Positions 51,842 through 62,041 of a stretch of 64,000 nucleotides of DNA are shown here, piece after piece. The stretch is from the NCBI GenBank assembly GCA_948567375.1, contig OX419755.1:73226944-73290943 (forward strand), written 5' to 3'. Made by a program: the position numbers and the translations under genes. This DNA is from Lunularia cruciata. Lineage: Eukaryota; Streptophyta; Marchantiopsida; Lunulariales; Lunulariaceae. A model generated the notes under the pieces. The model worked only from the letters and a program-made list of their open reading frames with translations. It had not been told where the DNA came from and searched no databases. The number at the start of each line of letters is the position of its first letter. Position 1 is the stretch's first letter.

Positions 51842-54415
51842 ATGTTGAGCAATTTTCCTTCGCCGTTGAGGAATCATCTTGCAGGTGATCGGGGAAAGGG
51901 ACATAGAGTTGGACTCGTGTTAGTGCGTAAGGGAGAAGTCGAGAGAGAGAAATCAAGAGACCGAAAGAAAGTAGAAGAGATGGGAGGAAGGAAGAAGAAC
52001 TCCGAATTTGCAGTGAGAAATCATGCAATTCGGAGATTAGATGTAGTAGCAAGGATCAAAGTCTTGAGCCGACTTCGGATCACCTTTTTGGCATGGAATT
52101 GGAACGTAAGTTTTCCAAGATTCATGATAGAAATCATTGAGAGTAAATGTCTCGATGGTCCCAAGGAAGAAGGGAAGAGAGGAAATATGGCTCACTGGAC
52201 AGAGTCAGATTGGAGACTCGTACTCGGGAAGGAGGCAGGCTCGGAGCAGGGAGCCATGTTCTTGGGGAAAGGAGAGATAGCTCAAGAAACGCAGGAGGTG
52301 AGAGATGCCTTCTCGTCGAAGAGGACAAAGAATGGGTATAAAGTTGAGAGTTATAAGGACCCAGTGAGGAGGGGAATTGTGAGTGCACTAATGGCCCTCC
52401 TGAAGCCGGAGAGAACTACCTATGTGATGAAACACCAAGCGGTGTTCTTTCACAAGTTATTTGCAGGAGAACCGATAAATTGAGCAAGGTGCTTTCATGG
52501 AAGAACAAGGCAGATGGTGTGGAATCTACGAGATAAGTCGCCTCCACACTACATCGTACCATTTGCAGCCCACTTTTACCTCGGGTTAAATCTGCTCAAT
52601 GTGGCTGAGCATAATCGAATGGTGTCTCATTTCCATCCTGATTTGAGAAGAGAAGTCGACGCGGAGCAGCAGCAATACATTCTCCAAATCCGGAGCACAG
52701 ACGATTACTACGCGAAGATAGGGAAGAACGTGGAGGTCGTTGAAAGTACCCCGACGAAGAAGAGAACTCAGCAAGCAGACGCCGAAGAAAACAAGAAACC
52801 TCGGAAGATGCAGAAAAATAACCCAAGGCAAGGAATGGTGGTGATTGAGTCGGAAGATGAAGACTCAGAAGGCGGAGCCGAGCTCAAGACGGAGGACTCG
52901 GAACGTGAGGAAGAACCTGAGCTGACACTGCAGAGCGGAGATACAAGCAGTGACAGTGAAGACGGTGGAGAAATGACCTCGGCACCAGCGGCTGAAGAAT
53001 ACGAAGAAGAAATTCAAGCCGATGTAGAAGCCGAAGACAATGCGGTGCTGGAAGACGAAGTACCGGTGCTCGAGGAGAAGAAGATCGTAGTACAGCAAGG
53101 AATTTGCTCGAGACGTAAGGCGAAGTGTGAAGCAGGACCGAGTAGAGTGAAGGAAGAGGTAGAAGGAAGCTCGGGCAGTGAGGCATCAATTCCGATACGA
53201 AGACTTCAGAGAAGAAGGCGGGTATCGGGAGAACACGAAGAAAGAAGAGAGACTACTCCACGGGAGGACGAAGGTATCAGTAATGGAGTAGATTACCTAC
53301 AGATGGTAGTATGCCCGCTGTTGGTGAAGTTGGAGAGGAAGAAGAAGGAGATGCAGTCAACTTGTCCAGAGGTAAAGACTGTATTGCATGTGGTATCGAG
53401 ATTAGAAGAAGAAAACTCGGAGTTGAAGAAGAGTATAACCCGAGGTGAGAAGGAGAGAGAAGTACTGCAAGCGGAAGCAGTGGAGAGAAGTCAGGTAATC
53501 GAAGACCTGAAGAGAGAAGTGAGCTATCGATAGGATCTTGCAAGGAAGAGTGACATCGTAAGGGAGAGACAAGTAGCTGAATTTGAAATCTTGAAGCAGC
53601 AGTTTGTTGATTCAAGAGTAGAGCTCATCCATGCTATGGCGAGGGTAGCATCAAAGGATCAAGAGCTCGATCGAGTGATGGAGAGTATGGAGGAGAAGAA
53701 GCAACTTTGGCAGCAAGAGTTGGCTGCGAGATACGGAGAAGAAGAGAGGTTACGAGACTTACTTCATAATCAGGAAGAGAAGGTTGCAAAGAAGGAGAAA
53801 GAGAAGGATGCGGTGAAGGCCGAATTCAAAGAAGAATTGGCAATGTACAGAGAGGAATGGCTTGCAAATCGGGAACGGGAAAGGAAGACAAGATTAGAGC
53901 CATTGCAGGAGATAGTCCTCAGAGTAAACGCGATGTTAAGTACAGAGACCAGCGTTCGAATTGAAGAAGCGCGTCTGCACGAGTTGAAGCTGTTGGTGTA
54001 GGAGACGAGGCGAAGACAAGCAAAAGATACAGATTTGAATGCCTTGTTGATTAAATTAAGAACTCGTGTAGATAGGAAGATCTTAGAAGTAGAAGACAAT
54101 ATCACGATTAGATTAGACTTAGTAAGAATAGAGTTAGAAAAGCTTTGGCAGGATGTTAAAGCAAAACCCAAAGTAGATAACATTGGGATCCAAATGTCTT
54201 CGGAGTTGCCCTCAGCGACAGAAGAGAAGAGTGGGTCGAAGGATGAGGAGTTAGATAGATTACCCGCTAGTGCAATTTCAGATCAGGAAAGAGAATTGTT
54301 GGATCTGGTAGAAGATGTAGGAGTTGTGAAACCCGAGGACAGAATAGTAGGAAGTAAGATTACTCCGGATTCAGGTTTGAAAGCCAAGGAAGAAGTAGAC
54401 ATCGGATTGGATTAG
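51842..54415 (+). pseudogene. LTR-encoded 857-codon ORF of TE2 (copy F, three stops)
   Basis: All segments from 51842 to 54415 share one frame, broken only by TGA at 52481-52483, TAG at 53531-53533 and TAG at 53999-54001. Features in order are: a basic N-terminus (residues 1-60); a globular part with TFLAWNWNVSFPRF, LLKPERTTYVMKHQAVFFHK and HFYLGLNLLN (about 65-270); Lys/Arg patches (PTKKRTQQ, NKKPRKMQ); and an acidic region (EREEEPELTL to about 430). A long coiled coil covers about 490-760 (VSRLEEENSELKKSI, RIEEARLHELKLL, LLIKLRTRVDRKILEVE), and an acidic tail ends EEVDIGLD. I know no matching family. Possibly a nuclear or chromatin-associated accessory protein. Confidence 0.72.
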
Positions 54416-54530
54416 TAACCGATTTGAGATTTGAAGGGGCAGATATGAAGAGGTGCATTGTCATTTTGGATCTGCAGGTTAGAATAGTTGTTGTAGAACG
54501 GTATAGTTGTTAGAACTGTTGATTGCTTCA

Positions 54531-54540
54531 CTATTTAAGA
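54531..54540 (+). promoter_or_regulatory. TATA box of TE2 LTR
   Basis: CTATTTAAGA is conserved in TE2 LTRs A, B, C, D and G (TATATAAG in B) followed by GTGGCATTCGCAG-like sequence. It is the best candidate core promoter and places the LTR ORF upstream of the transcription start. Confidence 0.65.
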
Positions 54541-55214
54541 GTAGCATTCGCAGTATTATGTTGTTCAATGCTCATTATTTCTAAGAATAGATAAAGTGAA
54601 GTGCTGTGAAGCAGTGCTCGTCGCTTGAGCTTGATTCCGAGTATCAATTTTGCAATTGTGTTTGTGAGTGTTTGGAGAAATTTGAAGTGCAAGTCAGAGT
54701 GCTTGTTGGATGTTGGATTCCACAGCCTTGATCTTCATTCTGTGTGTGTGATCCTGAGTGAAGTGCAATTGAAGCAATGCCTTGACAGATCTGAGAGGAA
54801 TTGTAGTGTTGGTAGTATTTTGCATTTGTGAGTGCAGTGCGAAGTTGATGTGAAGCAATTTCGATCGAGGAAGTTGTGCCTTCAGTGGAAGGGTGGAACA
54901 CAATTCTGAAGCGAAGTCGTTTTGCAGTGAAGTGCCGTTTTTGGGAGAGCCTGAATCATCACAATCAAGATTGTTTGGAAAGATTTGATGGAGTTGTGAT
55001 TAAGGAGTGTTAATTTGTGACAAGACTGCGAGTCAGTGCTTGTTACTCTCTTCTGGGTGTGGTTTCTACCTGAGAGATTAAAGATGCAACCAAGAAGAAC
55101 TAAATTGTAACTTTGCTTTGTATTTGGACATTTCTGACTCGTATCTCTGTGGGAACAAACTTTACTTACCCGATTACCGCAAAAGTGATATTTGCCGGGT
55201 TGTCACATGATTTT

Positions 55215-55233
55215 TGGCGCCGCTGCCGGGGAT
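55215..55233 (+). other. TE2 primer-binding site, tRNA-Asp type
   Basis: TGGCGCCGCTGCCGGGGAT follows the LTR after TGATTTT. It matches the complement of plant tRNA-Asp 3' ends (TGGCGCCGTTGCCGGGGA) with a single mismatch. Such sites are common in the non-chromovirus plant gypsy lineages. Confidence 0.9.
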
Positions 55234-55295
55234 ACAAATCTTGCAAGTGGAAGAATATAAAGCCAAATTGAACACAGGGTATCAAGGCAATATGA

Positions 55296-57140
55296 ATGTC
55301 TGGATTGAAAGAACAACGGGAAGAGAGAGCCCAAAGACGAGCACTTCAGCGTGAAGAAGACGAACGTCTGAACGTCCCATCCATCGTTGACGAAACTGAG
55401 CGAGAGGCGTTGGAGTTTCAACTCCTTCATGAAGTGCAAGAAGCCCTGCAAGAACTTGATCACAAGAAACGTGAAGGCGGTTGGCAAGGCTACTTTGCAT
55501 CTCCCTCTTCTTCCACGAAGAAGAAAGAATCAAGTGGGCAAACATATGCATTGCGGCCCAATACACCAACTTCCCCTAGAGCTGTAAAGGAAGTTGTTTC
55601 CTTGAAGACCTTTGTTCGAGAAAAGACAGCATGCACAATTACTGAAGACGAGTGTCAACATCTTCTACGAACGATTCCTCGGTTGTCCCGAAGGAATTTG
55701 GAAGAACCTATTGAAGGTGTTGATCCTGAATCTTCCACTCGGGTTGAAGTCGACCCTCTCAGAGTAGAAATTGTCGAAGAAGACCCTGTGTTGAATTTGA
55801 CGAATTGGAATCCCTGGGCTAACAACATGGCATCAATTCCAACCAATTCTTCCGTTCCGTCAAGTTCTACCTTACCTCAGCCGATCCCAGTGCATCGAAC
55901 GATGACTTTGCTTCCTGTCACTCGACACGCCTATCAAAAGTATAAGGGGATGGAACAAGACAAAGACCCCGATGAATTCATCGAAGAATTCGAAGTCATC
56001 TCCTTTGCTAACAAGGAGCATGACTCGGCGGATTGACTAAGAATTTTTCCAAGTCTGCTTTGCAAGAAAGCTCGGAGCTGGTACACGCATGTGACTCAGA
56101 AGGGGTTTGTACCATCGGACTGGGCAGACTTGAGAAACAACTTCCTGGAATGATTCCGGGAGGTTGACTATGATACGAGTGTCTTTGTGGCACTAAACGA
56201 TTTGGACCGGGGCAAGAAGGAGAAGTTGAGAGACTACTCTGAGCGGTTCATGCCATTACTAAACCGAGTTCCCAAGCAATCGGGGGTGGTGGGATACTCC
56301 GATGCCCAAGCCATTACCTGGTTCCTCGGGGGCCTGTCACCAGAGATACGAATCTTTGCCCGGGAGAGGAACGTAACTTCCCTCGATAAAGTACTCAAAC
56401 ATGTCGCTCGTTATGAAGCGGCACACTCTCACTCTGCCGGTAACCAGAGAAATTGGAAGAAGAAGGGCAAGAAGCCCAGAAGGAGAGCTTCGCGCAGTAC
56501 CTCCCTTTCTTCGGATGAATCCTCTACGTCTTCAAGCTCTTCTTCGGAATCCGAAGAAGAATCAAAGCCAAGACGAGTCAGAAGACATGGAGGCAAGAAA
56601 CCAGTGATGCCACTAGCCAAGAGTGTACATAAGGCGGATACGAAGCTGGATGCCCTCATCAAGGATTTTTTGGATTTCAAGATCCAGATGATTGGGGCTA
56701 AGGACCGAAGAAAGGCCCCAGCATTTGGACGATCTAATGTGTGGTGCACCACCTGTGGAAAATCCGGCCACGCCAACACAGAATGCAATACTCGTAATGC
56801 ATTCCCGGTGCAGCAAATTGATTGGGTTCTGGGATGGAACCAAGACGATGACGAAGAGGCGGTGTATCAAACTCAAAAGGTACAGCCTCAACCGAGCACA
56901 TCATATCAAGGTCCGAGGTTTGGACCCAGGGAGTATAACCCCAATGCTCCTGCACGAAGACCACCGATGAGCAACCAAAATTGCCCTCAGAATGTTGCAC
57001 CCGGAGCCTGTTATAATTGTGGCTCGATGGGACATTGGTCTCCAAATTGTCCCGAGCCAAGAAGGCTAATTGGGTACGTTCCCCTGTGTGGAAATTGTAA
57101 AGAATCGCCCTCAGAATGTTGCGCCCGGAGCCTGTTATAA
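55296..57140 (+). pseudogene. TE2 gag with zinc knuckles
   Basis: A single frame from MSGLKEQREERAQRRALQ to about 57140 has stops at 56034-56036 and 56151-56153. The N-terminal half is charged. The capsid region shows QDKDPDEFIEEFEVISFANK, ARSWYTHVTQKGF and LRDYSERFMPLLNRV. A Ser-rich stretch (SSSSSSESEEESKPRRVRRH) precedes CTTCGKSGHANTEC and [14 protein letters not shown]. The second knuckle is duplicated by a 124 bp tandem repeat that shifts the frame. The ATG at 55296 is about 60 bp after the primer-binding site, typical for gag. Confidence 0.88.
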
Positions 57141-57230
57141 TTGTGGCTCGATGGGACATTGGTCTCCAAATTGTCCCGAGCCAAGAAGGCAAATTGGGTA
57201 CGTTCTCCTCTGTGGAAATTGAAAAGGATA
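56983..57230 (+). repeat. 124 bp tandem duplication in TE2 gag
   Basis: GCCCTCAGAATGTTGC at 56983 recurs at 57107, and the following 120 bp containing the [14 protein letters not shown] knuckle is repeated with few changes. 124 is not a multiple of three, so the second knuckle is out of frame. The second unit ends where the sequence jumps into the LTR. Confidence 0.85.
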
Positions 57231-57491
57231 AGAGCCTGAATCATCACAATCAAGATTGTTTGGAAAGATTTGATGGAGTTGTGTTAAGGAGTGTTAATTT
57301 GTGACAAGACTGCGAGTCAGTGCTTGTTACTCTCTTCTGGGTGTGGTTTCTACCTGAGAGATTAAAGACGCAACCAAGAAGAACTAAATTGTTACTTTGC
57401 TTTGTATTTGGACATTTCTGACTCGTATCTCTGCGGGAACGAACTTTACTTACCCGATTACCGCAAAAGTGATATTTGCCGGGTTGTCACA
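57231..57491 (+). repeat. TE2 3' LTR, truncated to its last 260 bp
   Basis: It matches 54948-55207 and ends GCCGGGTTGTCACA, followed by AACAC. All of U3, including the ORF and TATA box, is lost from this end. Confidence 0.92.
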
Positions 57492-57886
57492 AACACCAAG
57501 TGAGCACAACCCACTAATGTAGCTCTAATTTTAACCACTACACTAGGAGAAAAGGTGACTTATAACCTTCTATCACAACACACACTTTCATTATAACAAT
57601 ATGGAATTTAACAATGAAGTTAGTTAAGGCTAACAAAGTAGCAATTAGGCCAAATTAGCCTACAATATTCTAGAAGTATCTAGGAAGCTTCTTGGGAAGC
57701 TTTCCGACTAGCTTAGCTTGCACCCCAAGTAGGTAGCTTTTAGAAGCTTCTTATTAGCTTAGTTTGCATGCCAAGTAGGCGGCTTCTTGAAAAAAGCTTC
57801 TTGAGAAGTTTCCCTCGGTTAGGTTAGCTTGCACTCCAAGAAAGTGGCTCAAGGAAGCTTTGTGAGAAGCTTCTCAAGAGCCATGG
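57492..57886 (-). repeat. Leader remnant of the third methyltransferase element, then AAGCTT-rich degenerate repeat
   Basis: 57492-57625 read on the minus strand matches the leader before gag of copy 1 (22.72-22.83 kb: CCCTAGTGTAGT, TAGTGGG). From about 57660 to 57885 there are degenerate repeats of about 60 bp built from GCTTAGCTTGCA, CCAAGTAGG and AGAAGCTTCTT. These recur inverted at 58955-59130. Confidence 0.65.
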
Positions 57887-58954
57887 ATGTTCCCAATGAA
57901 TACCAAAGCTGAAGCTCATGCTAGGCATTTGGAGTTTCTCACAATCAAGTGTCCGAATGTGATCTTTCATTCTCTTATTTTTCTCCTCAATCTTGGTATT
58001 TTATATTGGTATGAGAGTGGCAATGGGATGGATAGAATTTATGGATCATCAAATCCATTTCCACCAATACATTGGGATTTTTGCATCCAAGAACTACCAA
58101 AGCATCCTTTCTCAAAGTTCATCACCTCACACTTTGGGCAGGATTTATTGAATACAATCATCTACTCCAAGGAACCCTTGGTAGATTTGATTGTAACTTA
58201 TGGAGAACAATCAACATGTTGCATCTATGTGTTATAAATTAGATAGATTGCGGGTGGTGTGATAGAGTTGTAACCATGGCAACAATGCCCAAGGTTATAA
58301 TTGCCATGCAATAATAAATTGAGCACATTACTTGATTGTTTGATGAACAAGATCATCAATGACAAGAACACATAGAGAGAGTACTAGTTTGAGAAGGAAA
58401 AGACCAAATCTGATTTCCAAAACCCAAGGTTTTTGAAAGCAAGAATCTCTTGGGTGCAATGGAGAACTTTGCATTTGATTGTAAATGTTCTTTTGAAGCT
58501 ACTAATCTTCAAGATAAACAAAATAGATTCTTTTGGCTTCTAACCAATTGGATGGAATAGCAAAGCTATGGTGGCAATTTTGAGTAGAGTGTGTTGAAGG
58601 GCAAATTTTTGCACCAATCTTAACATGGGCAAATTCAAGAGTGCAATAATTAGTCAATTCCAAACTATAAATGATACACAAGCTATACAAGATAGGTTGA
58701 CAGAGTTGAAGCGGATTAGCTTTGTAAAAATTTTTTCATGCAATTCCCCAAACACCATGATGCAAATTGAAGATATACTATAAAGTGAAACTTTGGATCA
58801 ATTTGTAAGGGGTTTGAAGTCATGAACCAAACTAGAAGTAATTTTAAAAGACCAAGATCAAGGAGAGAAATAGGAGAATAGAAGATCACATTGGGACACT
58901 TAAATGTGGGTAAAATCCAAATGCTTAGCAGTAGTTTTGGCTCTTGTATTTATA
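57887..58954 (+). pseudogene. Gag fragment of an unassigned gypsy element
   Basis: From about 58640 to 58870 the plus strand gives IQDRLTELKRISFVKIF, NTMMQIEDIL and ETLDQFVRGLKS followed by TKLEVILKDQDQ. This is a Retrotrans_gag signature broken by stops. The upstream open frame 57887-58237 (116 codons, HFGQDLLNTIIYSKEPLVDL) is not recognised. Flanking AAGCTT-rich repeats are inverted around it. Confidence 0.6.
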
Positions 58955-59130
58955 AGGATCCTACAAAGCTCTTGAGAAGCCTCTCTAAAAGCTTTGTTCT
59001 AGAAACCGCTTACTTGGCCTGCAAGCTAAGCTAATTGGAAACTTTTAGAAGCTACCTACTTGGAGTGCAAGCTAAGCTAGCCTTGAAGCTTTTCAAGAAG
59101 CCTCCTAGATACTTGAAAGCTAAGATCACG
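58955..59130. repeat. Inverted partner of the AAGCTT-rich repeat
   Basis: GAAGCCTC...CTTGGAGTGCAAGCTAAGC and TTTTAGAAGCTACC are reverse complements of motifs in 57660-57885. The pair could be LTR remnants of two elements facing each other. Confidence 0.6.
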
Positions 59131-59324
59131 ACAATGGTGATCCTACATATTGTTTCTACCAACTTTGAACAAGGAGATGAGATTTGGCTTGTTGGAAGGA
59201 TTGGGAGATGGTGGTCAAGAAGGTAGAAGTATGAGGGACATGAGATGGAGGAGGAGAAAGAAGGAATTTGGAACAAGTGGGTCTTTGCCAAAATTGATAA
59301 AAAAGGAGAGAATCCGATGCCTAC

Positions 59325-60131
59325 TTATGTAGAATTATTATATGCAAACTCCGTAGCTATAAGACATTCATCCCAATTGGTATGGTGAATGTTGACAAAG
59401 ACACAATGCATATCTTCCCAAGGTCCAATTTGTACATTAAATTTTTTCATCAACTTGAGGATGATAGGCCGCGGACAAAGCAAGCTTGGTGCCGAGTATC
59501 TAGAAGAGTGCTTGCTAGAACTTTCTAGTGAAGCAAGGATCACGGTCAAAGATGAGTACACACGACATCCCATGATGCTTGAATACATTGTCGAAGTAGA
59601 TGTGTGCCAAGGTTGGAGCATCCACAATATCAACCATTGGTGCTAAATGGATTTGCTTACTAAGCTAATCCACAAACATCACAATTGTTATGCGACCTTG
59701 CTTTGTCTTGGATGAGGTGATGAGATCTAAGCTCACATGTTCCTAATGAGTAGATAGAATAGGGAGTGGTTGAAGGAGTCCACTTGGTTTTTTGTTATTG
59801 GCCTTGTTGAGTTGGCAACTCTCACACAATCAAAAAAACTCCAAAACATCTTGTGCAATGTTTGCCCACCACCATTGGCAATAGAGGGTACCCAAGGTCT
59901 GGTCCACACCCATATGACTAGCAATTGGTAAATCATGTGCTTCTTGAAGGCACACAAGTCGAAGATCACCTTTGGCTGGAACATAGATCCGGTCCTCATG
60001 GAATAGAAGGCCTTCTTTGAAGGAGAAGATGTTGTACTCCTTGTCATATATTGTAAGACAACCATGTACCATTTTGAAGAAAGGATCTTGTTGTAAAGCT
60101 GACCAAAACTTGTTTGGGACCTTGGAGTCAA
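59325..60131 (-). pseudogene. TE4 integrase, broken
   Basis: 59830-60072 encodes the zinc-binding region (KEGLLFHEDRIYVPAKGDLR, EAHDLPIASHMGVDQTLG with the His pair). The core near 59325-59640 shows HPQ-like and NWDECLIATEFAYNNST. Frames shift several times. It was a DDE integrase. Confidence 0.75.
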
Positions 60132-60179
60132 TTCACACCATTGTAATTGTTGCCATGATGAGAAGAAAAGACTTCAAAT

Positions 60180-60675
60180 CAGGTCATCATGATAGAGCAT
60201 CAAGGATGACATGGAACTAACCTGGTTTTTACTCAAGTTTGATGTCAAAAAATTGGAGTTGCTTCTCCCATCGATGATGTTGACTCTTCATGTGTTCCAA
60301 ATGTAAGGTCTACGACAATGGTTTATGATCAGTTTGCATGATCACTTATTTCCCCTAGAGATAATACCTCCATACCTTGGTGGTATATACCATTGCAAGT
60401 TGTTCTTGATCTCAAGCAAAGTAATTTCTCTCAGCCATATTTAGTTGGAAACACAAAGGCAATGGGATGCAGTCCATTTGGGAATTCTTGTTGCAACTCG
60501 ACTCCAATTGCAAAGTTAGAAGTGTCAAAATCAATCACAAAAGGTAGTTGAAGATCATATGGTTGAAGAATAGGTCTTGAAGACACCATATGTTTCAACT
60601 TCTAGAATGCTTCTTTGTGCTTGGTGGTCCACTAGAAGCTCAAGTTCTTCCTCAAGAGGTCAATAAATGGTGAAG
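60180..60675 (-). pseudogene. TE4 RNase H, broken
   Basis: Minus-strand fragments show DFDTSNFAIGVELQQEFPNG followed by LHPIAF and later HANLYKPLS-like residues. No long open frame remains. Position between RT and integrase supports the call. Confidence 0.7.
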
Positions 60676-61464
60676 CTACATGAGCATAATAATGGATGAA
60701 CCGTCGGTAAAAACTGAGCAATCCATTAAATGCCTATAATTTTGTAGCATCTTTTGGAGTAGGCAAATCAATAATGGCCTTGATGTTCTCCTCTTCCATC
60801 TTGATCCCTTCTGATGAGATCTTGTGATCCAAGAAGGTAACTTCCTTTTGCCAAAAGGCACACTTTGACTTCTTGTAATAAAATTCCGATTGTTGTAGTT
60901 GTCTTAGAACTTCTTGCTTGTGATTCATGTGTTCAACCTCTATCTTGCTACAAATAAGATATCATCCAAGAACACCATCACTTATCGATCCAATAGTTCA
61001 TCCAACACCCAATGCATCTGATCCATGAAGACTACTGGAGCATTAGTGAGCCTAAAAGGTAGAACTCCCCACTCAAAATGCCCATACCTTGTACAAAAGG
61101 TAGTCTTTTGCACATCCTCCCTATCAATGGAGATTTGCCAATAGCCGCTATGAAGATCCAACTTGGAAAAGTATCGTGCTCCATGCAATTGATCAAGCAA
61201 GTCATCAATCTGAGGCAAGAGATATGCATTCTTCACTATTTGCTTATTGAGCCAATAGTAATCAATACAGAAATGAAGTACTCCATCCTTCTTTGGAACA
61301 AATAATACTGGTGCTCCCCAAGGAGAGATACTATGTTGTATGAAGTCCTTCTTTAACAACTTTGTAAGTGTTGTTTGCAACTCTTCCAACTCCTTTGGTG
61401 AAAGCCAATCGATTGGTCCACTCATTGGAGTACTCCCTAGCAATAACTCACTCTTGAAGGGCAT
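60676..61464 (-). pseudogene. TE4 reverse transcriptase, broken
   Basis: Frame 60982-61464 carries [80 protein letters not shown] and [12 protein letters not shown]. The catalytic YxDD box falls at the frame break near 60970. The continuation at 60734-60928 shows SEFYYKKSKCAFWQKEVTFL and KISSEGIKMEEENI. Confidence 0.88.
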
Positions 61465-61553
61465 ACCACGATTGGAGGGTAATCCCTTTGGTTGATCATC
61501 CAGAAAAATGCAAACTCCTAAATTATCTAATCAACCATTGCTTGATGAGGCTC

Positions 61554-61826
61554 TTAGCCCTCCTCAGATTGTCCTTGTGCAATTGGCTTGATCCACATTG
61601 TGAAAATAGAATAATCTTCCTCCAAAGCTTGCTCTATGGCTATTTCACTAACAAACTTCTCATTGTTGTACTCATCTCTCTTCAAATCTTGCTCCATGAT
61701 TGCCTTCTTGGCAAACTTATCATCTTGGAACTCATCTACCTTCAAAGCTTGCTCAATGGCTACCTTCTTGACAAACTTCCCATCTTGGGATTGACTATTC
61801 TTAGGCATCTTACTCAGAAGTGCCAT
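61554..61826 (-). repeat. Tandem repeats in TE4 PR-RT linker
   Basis: Four imperfect repeats of about 63 bp encode units such as DGKFVKKVAIEQALKVDEF, DDKFAKKAIMEQDLKRDEY and NEKFVSEIAIEQALEEDY. Charged, helix-forming units between protease and RT are unusual; they may be a spacer expanded by slippage. Confidence 0.7.
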
Positions 61827-61829
61827 ACA

Positions 61830-62041
61830 ACCTTATCAAAAATTCATACCTTGGTGTTGTACTTGAATATTTTATTGGATCCAATCAAATTGAACCTTAT
61901 GTCATTCAAGCCATGGTAGTCTTATGACATTGTAGTGTAGAGGTGCCACTACAAACCTCATACACTCCAAATACTCCTTCCTAATCTTGAAGTTAACAAG
62001 ATACGAGGTTTGGAATGCTAAATCCTTTCTACCATCTGCCA
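61830..62041 (-). pseudogene. TE4 protease end
   Basis: The minus-strand translation gives FVVAPLHYNVIRLPWLE and HKVQFDWIQ, matching the last block of gypsy proteases (D-x-I-L-G-M-P-W). The active site would lie to the right and is cut off by LTR G. Confidence 0.65.

Larger units (their letters stand above)
51429..55207 (+). repeat. TE2 5' LTR (F), 3.8 kb, with internal ORF
   Basis: It starts TGTGGTGCCCACATTTTTTG after the duplication AACAC and ends GCCGGGTTGTCACA, 7 nt before the primer-binding site. It contains an 857-codon frame (51842-54415), then a TATA-like CTATTTAAGA (54531-54540) and about 670 bp of R/U5. Both borders are independently fixed, so the ORF is within the LTR and upstream of the promoter, i.e. 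in U3. Confidence 0.95.
51429..57491 (+). mobile_element. TE2 element (F) with giant 5' LTR, gag and truncated 3' LTR
   Basis: Flanked by the 5 bp duplication AACAC (51424-51428 and 57492-57496). It has a 3779 bp 5' LTR, an Asp-type primer-binding site, a nearly full gag and then a jump at about 57231 into the last 260 bp of the LTR. Protease, RT, RNase H and integrase are absent. The structure fits an internal deletion after insertion. It lies in the third methyltransferase-element copy. Confidence 0.93.
59131..62041 (-). mobile_element. TE4: gypsy pol relic, minus strand
   Basis: On the minus strand the order is protease end (62041-61830), a repeated linker (61826-61554), RT (61464-60676), RNase H (about 60670-60180) and integrase (60131-59325). 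No LTR with certain ends was found. The right side is cut by TE2 LTR G at 62042. RT sequence is close to that of the chromovirus at 4 kb, but the chromodomain is not visible. Confidence 0.82.

Noticed and set aside
57887-58237. An independent gene in the 116-codon open frame
   Set aside because: No recognisable domain; it sits in repeat-derived sequence next to a gag fragment and is not supported by a second copy.
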